Counted from the stretch's first letter, positions 46,000 through 58,735 are shown. The stretch: DNA of 64,000 nucleotides from Labia minor (GCA_963082975.1 OY720346.1:34499787-34563786); one strand, 5' to 3'. Notes: a model not told the origin generated them from the letters alone. Made by a program: numbers and translations.

Positions 46000-46400
46000 A
46001 ACTTCAAGTTGGTTTGTGGGTGGGTATAGTAGAAAGGAGGGAGGATGGGCTTATATTATGAAGTGAAGAGAGTAGGGGTTTGAGTGGCGTGAAGCTTGTC
46101 AAACATTCTATAAAATCCCGTTTAGTCCTCATCAACCCCTCAATAGGTGTACCTGTGTATCCCATACTCAGCGGGGGTTCCTACCATATGTGGATATAGG
46201 TGGAAGGGTCGGGAGTGAAGGAAAGGAGGGGGCTGTAGGGTGGAGATTTCATGACGAGGCAATTTTTTATCTAGAGTGTCAGAGTAAAAATGGGGGAATG
46301 CTTAGGAATGAAAAAAAACCCAATACAGAGATTCAATATACACCCCTGATTCTTTTTTTACTCTGTTGCTTCTCTCTCTCTCTCTCACACACTTAAATTA
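46000..46400. promoter_or_regulatory. GC-raised island
   Basis: Purine-rich and mixed-composition block containing AGGTGTACCT (about 46146-46155) and ending in a CT run and CACACA. The 68-residue frame 46190-46396 ends in simple repeat and has no domain. Possible regulatory element. Confidence 0.2.
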
Positions 46401-46971
46401 TATTTTCTCAATACAAGGTGGTCTGAAATATTTTTCCATTTTTCAACATAAACAATTTGAACAGGTGTTGTTTTCAAAAATAAAAAAAGCATAATATAAA
46501 TCTTACCAAGCATCCCTCCTTGATATATATATATATATATCGAATATTATTAGACAAATAACATATGTGAATATAGTATATTTCTAATTTTGAAAACGGC
46601 TTTAAGAATTTTTTGAAATTCATTTATTAGAGGATTTATTGAATAATAATAAATCGATTTGTAGAGGTCTTATTTTATCTTTGGAAAAGCCCTGTCGCTC
46701 CATATAGTAAAACACACACACACTTATATATTAAATCTTAGAATATTAATATTATGATTATTAAATTGATGACAATTGTACTAAATACTATATAATAATA
46801 AGATAGCTACATTCAAATAGAAAGCCAAACAAACAGCCTATCTGTAACAAAAGCACATAACTACTTTCTGGATTATATTCATTCGTGGAATATAAAAGAT
46901 AGATTCGTTGCCAAGGAAAAAAGTTCTTTGTTGTTTTCAAATTAAATTATTAATTATATTTTTTTTACATA
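46401..46971. other. AT-rich non-coding DNA
   Basis: AT-rich with (AT)n at 46524-46539. No gene visible. Confidence 0.5.
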
Positions 46972-47465
46972 TGTATATCTATCTCTGTGGCTCTACGGAA
47001 CTCGAAAGTTCTTGGCCGCAGCAACCACACTTCTCCAAGTATCCCTATTCTGAGTCACAACCCTTCAATCCCTTCCCTCTCCCATCTCTCTCAGGTCCCT
47101 TTTTTACATTGTCCACCCAGCTCCTCCTTGGTCTTCCAAGCGGACGTTTCCCACTCGGACTCCCCATCAATATATTTTTCGCCATTCTTTCCTCTCCCAT
47201 TCTAATCACGTGCCCTGCCCATCTCAGCCTTCTCGATTATATAATTCTACCTATATCTGGAGATGCAATTCCTCGTTATGCAGTCTGCGCCATTCTCCGG
47301 TGACCTCATCTTTCTTTGACCCATAAATGCTGCGAAGAATCCTATTCTCAAACTCTAAATCTACTCTCGTCTCCTAAGGTCATAGACCATGCCTCACACC
47401 CATACAATACAACTGACAAAATAATTGTTTTATATATTTTAATTGTTATTTATTTATTTTTTTTA
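46972..47465 (-). mobile_element. RTE-type LINE, 3' end, 5'-truncated (copy 5, longest clean copy)
   Basis: On the minus strand the sequence encodes KIYKTIILSVVLYGCEAWSM, TLGDESRF and, after a frame slip, RILRSIYGSKKDEVTGEWR. It continues with the ARPS/GKRP...RPR..W basic block and the closing KNFRVP segment seen in copy 1. LYGCEAW and the following DES motif are hallmark residues of the RTE-type protein C-terminus. It ends in CACAGAGATAGATATAC. The endonuclease and catalytic RT domains are missing. Plus-strand frames 46908-47303 and 46987-47205 are shadows. Confidence 0.85.
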
Positions 47466-47511
47466 AATTTTTAATTTTTATCTCCTTTGATAATAATTAT
47501 AATAGGTTGGG

Positions 47512-48570
47512 GAAAAAATAATCCATTATTTTGACGGTAGATTGCGTTAGTGAATTACAGCTTCTGTTCTCTCGACTCCACAATCTTAAATTTTTGTTCA
47601 TTGTTAGGTGAAAGTTCAAAGTAAATAAAACACTTTACCTTATTTTGTTTGGTGCAATTAGCTGTTAGTTACAGAGGGCTAATAGAGCTCAACAAAGAGA
47701 AAATCAGGTACATCTTACAGGTTTTTTTTCCGATAAAGGGAAGAATCCAAGCCAAGTGGCTGAAATTGTTAACAGTGTTTATGGTGAAGGCACTGTAACA
47801 GCTAATTATGTTCAGGTCTGGTTTCGCCGATTCCGAGCCAGCATTTTTGATGTTGAAGATAAACATCGCTTAGGCAGGCCCGTCGTCGAAAATGCCGACA
47901 AAATTCTAGAAATGATCTAAGTTGACAGTGTTTATGTTGAAGGCACTGTAACAGCTAATCATGTTCAGTTTTGGTTGTTAATGTTAATTGTCGTAGCAGG
48001 AGTTGAAGATCGACCACAAAACGGTTTTAAATCATTTGCACAAAGCTGGATTCAGAAAGAAGCTCGATGTTTGGGTACACACCAGCTAACCCCTAAAAAC
48101 ATTATGGATCAAATATCCATCTGAGAAGCCTTGATCAAACGTAATGAAATTCAGCCATTTCTCAAACTGAGAACAGCTCAAACGGTGGCCAAACCAGGTT
48201 TAACTGCCAGGAAGGTCCTACTCTGTATTTGGTGGGACTGGAAGGGAATAGTTCATTATGAGCTGCTCCCATATGGACTGAATTCGGATCTTTACTGCCA
48301 ACAACTGGACCGTTTATAAAGCTAGCGATTACAAAATTCCCTTAAAGAAAAAAAAATTAGGATCAAGGCAAGATTTGCGAAAATCGACTTTTAGAGTTTT
48401 TTACAGGTAAGAAACAAGACTTTTAGGAGAGAGGAATAATGAAGCTACCTCTAAAATGGCAAGAAATTGTTGAACAAAACGGTACTTATTTGACCTAAAT
48501 CGGACAATCCAAACTAATTAAACTAATAAATTTCATCCAAAAATAATAGATAACTTTTTCCCCAACCTAA
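47512..48570 (+). mobile_element. Mariner element, decayed, with internal duplication
   Basis: Ends ATAGGTTGGGGAAAAAATAA and TTACCTAACCCC-type inverse (CCCCAACCTAA) are flanked by TA. The interior encodes mariner blocks: SQVAEIVNSVYGEGTVTANY with VQVWFRRFRASIFDVEDKHR of the DNA-binding region, VDHKTVLNHLHKAGF, a SYSVFGGTGRE stretch and C-terminal KIIDNFFPNLI. At least six stops or frame slips are present and the catalytic aspartates are not all recognisable. About 55 bp (47768-47823) recurs at 47921-47974 inside the element, a local duplication. Confidence 0.85.
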
Positions 48571-48706
48571 TATTTAAAAGATATGCCGATATAATCAACT
48601 ACTCTAGCTATAATAAATAATAAATAATAAATATATTAATTATAAAGATTTAGATTTAATAATTATAATAATAATAGACATGAAGGTTATTACTACGTAT
48701 GTTTTG
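48571..48706. other. Short AT-rich spacer before the LTR element
   Basis: AT-rich. Its last five bases, TTTTG, are the left target duplication of the BEL/Pao insertion. Confidence 0.7.
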
Positions 48707-49000
48707 TGTTAGTGCTAAATTTAAATTTTGCGCTTAAAGTTTTTTGTTTAAAAGTTGACAATAAGGAATCATGCATGAAGTTAGAATAAGTTTGTTAAGT
48801 AAGAAAAAGTATGTATAAAAAGGAATGAAATGTATGATTTATGTATCAATGTTTTATGATTTATGTAAAAATTATGTATGAAGTTTGATAAGAGAGTCTA
48901 TTTTAGATTAAAATCGTTTTGTTACTAAAAACGCATTTTATTCAATTAATAAGTATAAGTACATTCGTAGTTGTCAAAAGAAATCGTTTTGGCACCTACA
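48707..49000 (+). repeat. 5' LTR of the BEL/Pao element
   Basis: 294 bp, TG...CA ends, AT-rich, identical to 54434-54727 on visual comparison. Contains TATAAAAAGG (about 48814-48823), a plausible TATA box for the element's own transcription. Confidence 0.95.
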
Positions 49001-49080
49001 TCTTACATTTTAATCTAAAATAAAATATTTGAAGAGGATTCATTTATTTAAATCAATAAATATTTAAATATCATCTAATC

Positions 49081-52000
49081 ATGTCTATTTGCAGCGAAAA
49101 AAGTAAAACTTCATCTCAAAGATCTTGTAAAAGCATCCAAAATAAAATACCTAAAAAGACAAATGAAATAAAGAATAAAAGAAGAGGTTTTTTGTCAAGA
49201 GTTACACGAATAATTAATGAAATAAACGAACTTTTAACTAATGAAGAAAATATACAACAGGTAAAGTCTAAAATGTATGATTTTGATTCTGCAAAAACTA
49301 AATATATTAAATCCCATAATGACCTAATTGAATACTTAAAAGAAACTAAGCAAAACTATAACGAATATGAAGAAAGGCATAATACTGAAATGATAACATT
49401 AGAACAATTTAAAGAAAATATTGATATATGGTTAAATAAAGATAATGATCAAAATGAAGATGACGATGAACATTTAAGTGAAGTAAGTAATTCATCCAAT
49501 GAGGAGAGAACTATGAAAATTCTTGAACAACAAACAAAAATGATACAATTAATGACTGATTATCAAATTCAATCATCTTTACCTAAACAAGAAATAAAAC
49601 CATTCGATGGAAATCCTATAGAGTTTGTAACATTCATTTCAGCATTTGAATATATAATAGAATCAAAGATAGTTGATTATAAGCAACGACTTTATTATTT
49701 GGAGCAATATACAAGAGGCGATGTTAAAGATCTGGTAAGATCATATCAAAATATGAATTCATCTAATGCTTATGTTTTAGCAAAAGAAAAATTAATAAAG
49801 ATGTTTGGCAGTGGTTTGAGAATTGCAAATGCTTATCTAAAAAAGATTTTTGAATGGCCTACCATGAAAAACAATGAAGGTATATTATTAAATAAGTTTG
49901 CTTTACTTCTAACTGAATGTTTAAATTCTATGATGAATATAAAAGAAATGAATGAACTTGATCATCCAAGAACCTTAAGAGAAATTGTAGACAAGTTGCC
50001 ATATGAAATGAAAAAGAATTGGAGAAAATCTGCTTATGAAACAACTGAAGTTAAAAGGGAAGAAATTAAATTTAAGCATTTGGTTGAATTTGTAAGTAAA
50101 GTTGCTGCAGAAACAAATCATCCGCTATTTGGAGATATTCTTGAAAATAAAATTGAAAAAACTCCTAAAGTAAGCATTACAAATAATAAAAAGGAAGAAA
50201 GAGGAAGATATAATTTTGCTACAAATATAAAAGGTAATGAATATCATAATGCTTGCATTAAATGTAATAAATTACATTATTTAAATAAATGTAATGAATT
50301 TTTGTCAATGAATATACCCGAAAGAAGACAATTTGTTTTTTCAAATAAATTATGTTTTGCTTGTTTAAAAATAGGTCATAATGCCAAGAATTGTAGATTA
50401 GGAGTAAAGTGTGAGATATGCAGCAAAAATCATTCCAAATTACTTCATTTACAAAACTCGGAAGTAAATGAACAACAAATTTCGAAAATTAATAATGGTT
50501 TTATACAAAATGCTAAAACAACAGACAAATTCTCTATGGGCATTGTACCAGTTATTGTGATGTCGAAGACAACAGGAAAAAGGATTCACACATATGCCTT
50601 TCTTGACTCTGGAAGCTCACATTCCTTTTGTACTGAAGAACTAATGAAACAGCTCAATGTGAACGGAAGAAAATGTAATTTATTTATGACAACTTTAGAA
50701 AAAAGAAATAGTCCATGTAATGCTTTTACTATTGAAAACCTAATAATTTCTGATATAAACGGAAACAACAAAATATGTTTACCAGATATATATACAACAA
50801 GAGAACTGCCAGTGTCCGCTGAAGATAAATTTAAAAATATTGATTTAAATAAATGGCCTTATCTACAAGATGTAATTCTTCCAGAACTTGAGTCAAATGT
50901 TCAAATGTTAATCGGTAATAATATTCCACAAGCTTTAGAACCTCAAGAAATTATCAAAAGTGAAGGTGATGGACCTTTTGCAATAAAAACCCGCCTCGGA
51001 TGGTCAGTTTATGGACCAACTAGTTTTTTAGCAAATACTAATCTTACTAAAATAAATTGTGTTAAACTCGATAAAATTCTTTATAAGCAAGTAGAAGAAT
51101 GGTTAAAATTAGAACAAATTCCAACACAAAATACTATGACATATTCACAAGAAGATGAAAAATTTATAAAAATATTTAATAATTCTATTCGCAAGAAAGA
51201 TAATCATTATGAAGTATCTATCCCATTAAAGTCAAAAAATATGTTTGAACCTGATACTAAATTTATGGCTATGAACAGACTTAAGATGTTAAAAAGAAGA
51301 TTCCAAAAAGACACTCAATTATATCAAGGATATACAAAATATATAAATGATTTATTAAAAAAGAATTATGCCGAGATAGTTGAAGACACAAATAAGCTTC
51401 CTAAAAAATTATGGTATGTACCGCATCATCCAGTATTTCATTCTGCAAAGCCTGGAAAACTAAGAGTTGTTTTTGATTGCTCAGCAAAATATAATGATTT
51501 AAGTCTTAATGAACAGATTTATAGAGGCCCTGATGTTATGAACTCTTTATTTGGAGTCTTATTAAGATTTAGAGAAGAACCTTTCGCCATTATGGGAGAT
51601 ATTGAAGCAATGTTTCATCAAGTTCGTTTACCAAAAGAAGATCAAGATTTATTTAGATTCCTTTGGTGGAAAGATAATGATTTTAATAATGAAATTCAAG
51701 AATATAGAATGAAAGTTTATATATTCGGATGTATTTGCTTCCCAGCTGTTGCTATGATGACATTAAGACAAATTGCAATGAATAACGAACAAAAATATAA
51801 AAGAAACAATAAATACTTTAAAAAACAATTTTTACGTAGATGATTGTTTAAAATCTTTTAAGAATATCTCTGAAGCTATTGAAATAAGAGAAGAGCTATA
51901 TAATTTATTAAAGGATGGTGGTTTTAATCTTACAAAATGGATAACAAATGAAAAAACTATTTTAAATTCAATTCCTGTAAAAGAAAGAGCAGTTAACGTA

Positions 52001-54349
52001 CAATCAATGAATATGAAAAAGGATGATATACACCTTGAAAGAGTTTTAGGTATACAATGGAAACCTGAAGAAGATTTACTTAGTTTTAAAACAACATCTA
52101 TCTTTAAACCAATGTCTAGAAGAGGTATACTGTCTTCAGTTAGCTCTGTATTCGATCCTTTAGGCTTGGCGACACCATTTATTATACCTGCAAAAATATT
52201 ATTACAAGAACTAACAAAGGCTAAATTTGATTGGGATGACAAATTACCAAAAATTTATGAAGATCGTTATATAAAATGGTTAAAAGAATTACCTTTACTT
52301 AACAATTTCAATGAAAATAAGATTTACTGCAATTTAATATGTTCAAAGGCTAGAATTGCTCCTGTTAAGACTATGACTGTTCCAAGATTGGAGTTATCAG
52401 CAGCTACCTTAGCTGTCCAGTTAAATAATATTCTAAAATCTGAATTAACTTACAAGGTAGATAGTACATCATTTTGGACAGATTCTACCGCGGTTTTAAA
52501 ATATATCAATAATGAAGATAAAAGATTTCATGTTTTTGTATCAAATAGGCTTAGCATAATTAGAAGCTATTCTAATGCAAATCAATGGTTTTATGTTAAT
52601 ACAAAAGAGAATCCCGCAGATGATATTACAAGAGGACAAAATATAACTAAATTTTTAGTAAATTCAAGATGGATTCAAGGTCCACATTTTTTATGGAATC
52701 AAGAAATATTTCCAACGAATATTGACAAGACTCTAAATGAAAGTGATCCTGAATTAAAGAAAATTATTATAAATTATTCTGTAGATGTTAAGCAAGACGA
52801 ACATTTTATTTCTATTTTAATTAATAAATACTCATCATGGTTTAAATTAAAAAAGGTTTTAGCGAGAATTTTACAATTCATAAAATTAATTAAATCCTTA
52901 AAGGAAAATAAGAATTTAAAAGAAAAGGCAAAAAGTAATTTTTATGATAAAAAATTCAAAGAAAATAAATATATTGAACCACTTACTTGTCGACAGATGA
53001 AAGAAGCTGAATATATTATTTTAAAATATAATCAAGACATGGAGTTTTCTTCTTTAATTGAAGCCATTAAATCTAATTCAAAATCAAAATATCGTTTAAT
53101 TAAAAAGAGTTCTTTGCGAGGTTTAGATCCTATTATTAAAAATGACTTGTTATGCGTTGGTGGAAGATTGAAATATGCTATGGTCTCTGAAGAAACTAAA
53201 CACCCAATCATATTACCTCAAGGAGCGGTAGCTGACCTTATAGTGAAAGACATTCACAAAATGGTTGGCCATGGAGGACGACATTTCGTTCTTTCTAAAT
53301 TAAGAGAACGTTATTGGATAATATCTGCCAATTCTTTTGTAAGAAGAGTTATTTCTAAGTGTATTCCCTGTCGGAAACAAAATGTAAAGCTACAAGAACA
53401 AAAAATGGCAAATTTACCAAGTAACAGAGTAACATCTGACGAGCCTCCATTTACTTATGTGGGACTAGATTGTTTCGGTCCTTTTTTAATAAAACAAGGA
53501 AGAAATACTTTGAAAAGATATGGACTAATATTCACATGCTTAACAATGAGAGCAATTCATATAGAAGTTTTAAGTTCCCTAGAAACTGATTCTTTTATAC
53601 AAGCTCTCAGAAGATTTATTGCTAGAAGAGGACAAGTAAAAGAAATTTGCTCTGATAACGGTACAAATTTTGTAGGAGGTTACCGAGAATTAAGAGAAGG
53701 TATTCAGAGATGGAATAATTATCAAGTACATCAATTTCTTTTGCAAAGGGAAATAAGTTGGAAATTCAATACACCAACAGCTTCCCATCAAGGAGGCGTA
53801 TGGGAAAGATGTATACGTTCGGTGAAGAAAATATTAAATTCCTTACTTGAAGAACAAAAATTAAACGAAGAAAGTTTATATACTCTTCTTTGTGAAGTAG
53901 AATCCATTTTAAACCAAAGACCTCTCACTGAGACTTCATGTGATGCAAATGACAAAGAAGCTCTTACGCCAAATCATTTACTTCTTCTAAAGTCTCAAGT
54001 ATCTTTACCAAATGATATATTTTCCTACAGTGATAATTACTGCAAACGAAGATGGAGACAAGTGCAATATTTAGCAAATATATTTTGGAAAAGGTGGATA
54101 AAGGAATATCTTCCTTTACTGCAAGTTCGAAATAAATGGTTTAAAATTAATTCTAATCTCAAAATCGGAGATATTGTTCTACTCTATGAAGACCATCTTT
54201 CAAGAAACCATTGGCCGTTAGGCAAGATAACAGAGGTATATCCAGATGCAGAAGGTATCATAAGAAGAGTAAGCGTGAAAACAAAATTAGGTATATTTCA
54301 GCGACCAGTAACTAAAATTTGTCTTCTTGAATCGCAAGCAGTGATTTAG
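49081..54349 (+). pseudogene. BEL/Pao Gag-Pol coding region (fossil, about one break)
   Basis: Parts in order, with rough window positions. The Gag region has a DUF1759-type domain (about 49570-50130; IKPFDGNPIEF opens it) and zinc knuckles (about 50240-50460; CFACLKIGHNAKNC). An aspartic protease of DUF1758 type follows (about 50590-51000; FLDSGSSHSF). Next come reverse transcriptase (about 51250-52200; KLRVVFDCSA and IEAMFHQVRL), RNase H and peptidase A17-family sequence (about 52340-52650; FWTDSTAVLKYI), an integrase zinc-binding motif (about 53240-53390; VGHGG and CIPCRK) and the integrase core (about 53440-53830; CSDNGTNFVG and SHQGGVWERC). A DUF5641-type tail is last. This order is diagnostic of BEL/Pao. 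The start at 49081 is the first ATG of the long frame, 80 bp after the LTR. Confidence 0.92.
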
Positions 54350-54422
54350 TGAACAGTGTTAATATCTATATAATGTTTAAGACATTTTCTTAAAAGTTGA
54401 GTAAGAGTAAGATCTCTTACTA

Positions 54423-54433
54423 AGGGAGGGTGA
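54423..54433 (+). promoter_or_regulatory. Polypurine tract of the BEL/Pao element
   Basis: AGGGAGGGTGA, purines except one base, directly abuts the 3' LTR, as expected for the plus-strand primer of LTR elements. A clear primer-binding site after the 5' LTR was not identified. Confidence 0.7.
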
Positions 54434-54727
54434 TGTTAGTGCTAAATTTAAATTTTGCGCTTAAAGTTTTTTGTTTAAAAGTTGACAATAAGGAATCATG
54501 CATGAAGTTAGAATAAGTTTGTTAAGTAAGAAAAAGTATGTATAAAAAGGAATGAAATGTATGATTTATGTATCAATGTTTTATGATTTATGTAAAAATT
54601 ATGTATGAAGTTTGATAAGAGAGTCTATTTTAGATTAAAATCGTTTTGTTACTAAAAACGCATTTTATTCAATTAATAAGTATAAGTACATTCGTAGTTG
54701 TCAAAAGAAATCGTTTTGGCACCTACA
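54434..54727 (+). repeat. 3' LTR of the BEL/Pao element
   Basis: 294 bp, identical to the 5' LTR on visual comparison, followed by the right target duplication TTTTG. Confidence 0.95.
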
Positions 54728-54732
54728 TTTTG

Positions 54733-55080
54733 TATTTAATTTTGGGAAAATAATATTCTATTAGTAATAAAAAAAGTGTTGTTAAATGTCACCATTTATT
54801 TAATTATATTTCCTAAATTGATTCTTAATTCATTTTTATAGGGAAAAATTACTTTTTTTTTTTGATTATGTGTTAATAGTGATAGTCTCATTCGTTAACT
54901 CAATTGGATATTTTCGATTCTGGAGGGGTGTGCGGGGTAAAAAAAGGGAACGTTTTTTAAGGCATTAATTTGAGTTTTTATAGCCGGTGAAACTGCTCCA
55001 GGTTTCATTCGTATCTTTTATTGATTAATTAATTAATTTATTAGGTCCATCTCTAAGAGGGTGTGGATGCTGTAATTTTT
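54733..55080. promoter_or_regulatory. AT-rich DNA with a GC-raised island at 54880-55075
   Basis: The island includes GGAGGGGTGTGCGGGG and CCGGTGAAACTGCTCCAGGT, without frame or repeat match. A regulatory role is possible. Confidence 0.2.
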
Positions 55081-55554
55081 TTTTTATTACTCAGAGAAAA
55101 TTTATTTCATTATTTTTTTTTTAAACATTTTTTTTTATATCCATTTTATATTAGATATTAGATAAAATATCGCTTATAAATGAAAATATAATGGTAATAT
55201 AATAAATAATAAATATACATAAATTCTAAATATTACATTACTAACATTAAATTTTTTGAAGTAGTATTATGTAAATGTTTTTACAGAGTAGCTAATAAAC
55301 TTGTACTTACTAGTAAAGTTTATTTTCTCAATTTATACAAAAATACAAATATATAATAAGAATAATAAATAAGAAAAATATTATATATACATATATACAA
55401 TTATTATATTTTCTAAAAGAACATCTGCAATTAAAAAAAAAACTATATAATAGACTGAGAAAAGAGAAAAATAACCACATAATGATAATAATAATATTAA
55501 ATATATAAATAATACAAACAGGCACATATGTCTATTTTAATAATATTCATCTTT

Positions 55555-55600
55555 TTATATATATATATATATATATATATACAGATATATATATATATAT
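55555..55600. repeat. (AT)n microsatellite
   Basis: AT run with one ACAG interruption. Confidence 0.9.
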
Positions 55601-55831
55601 CATTTATTTCATTAATGATTAAATAATATAATAAATCTGCCTCTCTGTTTCTCTTCTCTCATTATAAACAAGAAAAAGAAAAAAAAATCAGATAATTGCT
55701 AGGGGGAGTGCAATAGAAGGCCCACTATAATTATTAAATTATCATTAAAACAATTGCGTTAATCGTTGTGGCTCATTCATTATCTCCTTCAACATATTCT
55801 CAACTAATTACATCTTAATATACATTATTTG

Positions 55832-55862
<31 letters not shown>

Positions 55863-56774
55863 TTATTTATTTATACAGTATGGTCACTAGAGAATATATT
55901 GAGTTATATTATTATTAAATATATATATAAATATGTTATTAGCATAATTTCTCAATAGACTAAAAAAAAATTACATGATTTTTTTTTTAATTAAAAGTTA
56001 AAAATATAATTGACTAATGTTATTTTATTTAAATGTATTTATAATTGTGAGGTTTATATTCTAGATGTATGGAGGTCTGAATGTAAATAGTAGAAATTTT
56101 TTAAATTATATAAAAAAATAATAAATAATAAAATAATTTACTCAATTTATTTATTTCAATAATTGAGAATTATTTTAATAGAAGTTTTGAAAGGTTAAAT
56201 ATGTTAAAAAATTGAACAATTAGAAAATGAAAAAAAATTTCCTGACAAATAATCTCTCTGTTGTTGTGTTAGTGCGTCTAAGTGGTTAAATATATTTAGA
56301 AATAATATTATTAAAATATTTTAAAAAAGATGCTAACGATTATGATTTGCAAAAGAATTGTACGCTTGAGGCCAAAAATCTCAATTTTATAATATATATA
56401 TAATACATGCTTGGATAGAAAAATCATAAGGCAGGTGCGTTAATCATTTCCATAATGAAATTAAAAAAAAAATCGATAACTTAATTTTATATTATCTTAA
56501 ATTATATTTATTAAAAATTTTAAGTAAAATCTAAAAATAGGTTACTTAGAAAATTTGAATAAATTCAATAATATTTTAAATAAATCATTTTAAAAATATT
56601 AATAAATTATCAAAAGAATGAATTTAATTTCATATTGATTAGATCGTATTTTAATTATTTCATAAAATTTAATTAAATTCCATTTTTTATATACTATTTC
56701 TTATTTAATTTATCTTTTTACCTTTATTTATGTGAGTTATCTTTAAGAACATTTTAATCCAATTAGTTGTGGTC

Positions 56775-56780
56775 ATATAT

Positions 56781-56822
<42 letters not shown>
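56775..56822. repeat. (AT)n microsatellite with AC/GT interruptions
   Basis: Imperfect AT array containing palindromic TATACATATA units. Confidence 0.85.
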
Positions 56823-56823
<1 letters not shown>

Positions 56824-56943
56824 AGTAATATTAATAGATAAATAGAAAACATATGCATATGTGTTATAGAGTTTGATTATAATAAATAAATAGTATAACG
56901 GGGCATTGGAAGCGTGGAGGAAATGATATGTCTTTTCTTTTCC

Positions 56944-56975
<32 letters not shown>

Positions 56976-57316
56976 TATACCATTATTCAATCGACAGGTG
57001 TATATTGACAAAAGGACCGTTTCGCAAATTTCAAATTTTGTGTTAATATAAAACTCATTATCTATTTTTATTATCTAAAAGAAATATGAAAATATGTGTT
57101 ATTAAGTAAACAATAAAAAAATTATTTTATCTGAAATAAATTTAAATTTAATATTTGTTAAAATTCATATAGAAAAATTATTGAAATTACTGAATATTAG
57201 GAAATAAATATATAGTATGTTCACTGAGCTAAAGTATAATTAAAATCAATTTTACCCTGAATAAATTTAATTAAAAATAAGTATAAAAATATTGAGTAGT
57301 TGGATATTGAATAATT

Positions 57317-57973
57317 CAGTGGCGTACCTAGAACTTTTGCCGTCCGGGCCGATCTCCAGTTTGCCGCCCTTTCTATTATAAGTCAATCAAATAGTGGTTT
57401 TTATAAATTAATACACATAAATAAATTATTAAGTTATTTAATCAATTTTAATTAATACACAGAGAGAGTAAATTTTTTTAAACATATGTGTATGCACTCG
57501 TAAACATATTTATATAATATTTACTCTTTTAGCTTTCATACTAGAAAAATCGTGTATAATGCTATCAAAATTTATATTATTTGTAATTTCTTGTTCTATT
57601 GACAATATTGCAAGATTTTGTAGTCTTAATTGACTCATTGTAGAACGAAGATAATTTTGCCGAACAAAATCGTAAAGATGCGTTTACGAATTCAATAAAA
57701 TAAAATTATTATCCTGTTCTTGGAATTAGAATTCAAAATTTACACTAAAATGCATTTATATACACTGAGGAATAATATTCGAAATCATATAGTTAATCAT
57801 AATTTATATAAATCAAATAGTAAACTTATAATAATCATTTATTTTCAAGAAAGAAAAAAAAATAAATATGAAATGAATAAGTTGCTTTTTACAACTATAA
57901 CTAAATATAAAAAATGCCGCCCCAAGATAAGTGCCGCCTGGTGCGGACCGCCCCCCCCCTAGGTACGCCACTG
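57317..57973. mobile_element. hAT-type non-autonomous element (657 bp)
   Basis: Perfect 15-bp inverted ends CAGTGGCGTACCTAG and CTAGGTACGCCACTG with GCCGCCC-type subterminal blocks, flanked by a perfect 8-bp duplication GAATAATT (57309-57316 and 57974-57981). The interior is AT-rich and encodes no recognisable transposase (frames 57720-57962 and 57813-58019 are not credible). Confidence 0.9.
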
Positions 57974-57981
57974 GAATAATT

Positions 57982-58489
57982 GCAATACTTTTTTGATTGA
58001 ATACAAAAAAAACTTTCAAAATTAAAATTTATATTTCCTATTCATACTTTAAAGAAATTTTTAAAATATTAGCTACACATTAATAGTATTATTCATTTCT
58101 TGATTAATAATTAATAATTAAGATAGCATGTTACTTGATTTTTTAGTATACTTCATGAAAATACCCTAAGTACGAATCATCCAATAAGAATTGTTAACCT
58201 TATAATAAAAAAAATTGATTGTTTTTTTTTAAACTTTTTCAAATTTTTTTCTAAAATCTGCTTTAAAAAAATCGTACAAGTGCGTCTTTTCCTCTACCCT
58301 CGTTACATTGTTGATAATAAGAAGAACATGAAAACTCACCAAAAAACTTGAACCACATATTTATTGTATAGTTTTTATTATATAATAATAAAACAAGATA
58401 AAAATTTCTCTCTCAGTACCATAAATGCATAAACAATCCAAAAATTATTTTACTACTAAGTTTATTGAATTTTTCTTTTTCATCTTTAT
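57982..58489. other. AT-rich non-coding DNA
   Basis: AT-rich; no gene visible. Confidence 0.5.
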
Positions 58490-58700
58490 CGTTGGTTGCC
58501 TGTGTCAAGTCTCCTCGGATACCACCCGACGATTCTGCTAACAATCAATTATGTTTTCAGCTAAATTCGATTCGTAATTCAACAGAACCAACGTAGTCTA
58601 ACGATTGTCGGAACTCGAAACCAAAGAACTATAAGTTGTAACCATCTAGTTCCTGCCTTAAAGGACGAACTGAGAATACAAATTGAATTGAGAGATCAAA
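58490..58700. other. Unassigned block of mixed composition
   Basis: About 200 bp with near-balanced composition, unlike either the AT desert or the purine/pyrimidine islands. No long frame on either strand and no second copy in the window. Could be a degraded retroelement piece, a non-coding RNA exon or a regulatory element; I cannot choose. Confidence 0.3.
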
Positions 58701-58735
58701 TTTGAAAATATCCAAAAAAATTCAATATATATAAG

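Larger units (their letters stand above)
48707..54727 (+). mobile_element. BEL/Pao LTR retrotransposon, very young
   Basis: A 6021-bp element bounded by two 294-bp LTRs that begin TGTTAG and end CCTACA and read as identical base for base. It is flanked by a perfect 5-bp target duplication TTTTG (48702-48706 and 54728-54732), the size usual for BEL/Pao. Between the LTRs lies one long coding region with Gag, protease, RT, RNase H and integrase parts in the family order. A polypurine tract precedes the 3' LTR (54423-54433). It looks nearly whole, with about one break in the coding region. LTR identity implies very recent insertion. Confidence 0.95.
55081..57316. other. AT desert with several (AT)n arrays
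   Basis: Long AT-rich interval with (AT)n at 55555-55600, 55832-55858 and 56775-56822 and a CT run at 56945-56966. CAGGTG E-boxes at 56432-56437 and 56995-57000. No gene visible. Confidence 0.5.

Noticed and set aside
48395-48408. TTACAG/GTAAGA junction
   Set aside because: Lies inside a decayed mariner element and is probably incidental.
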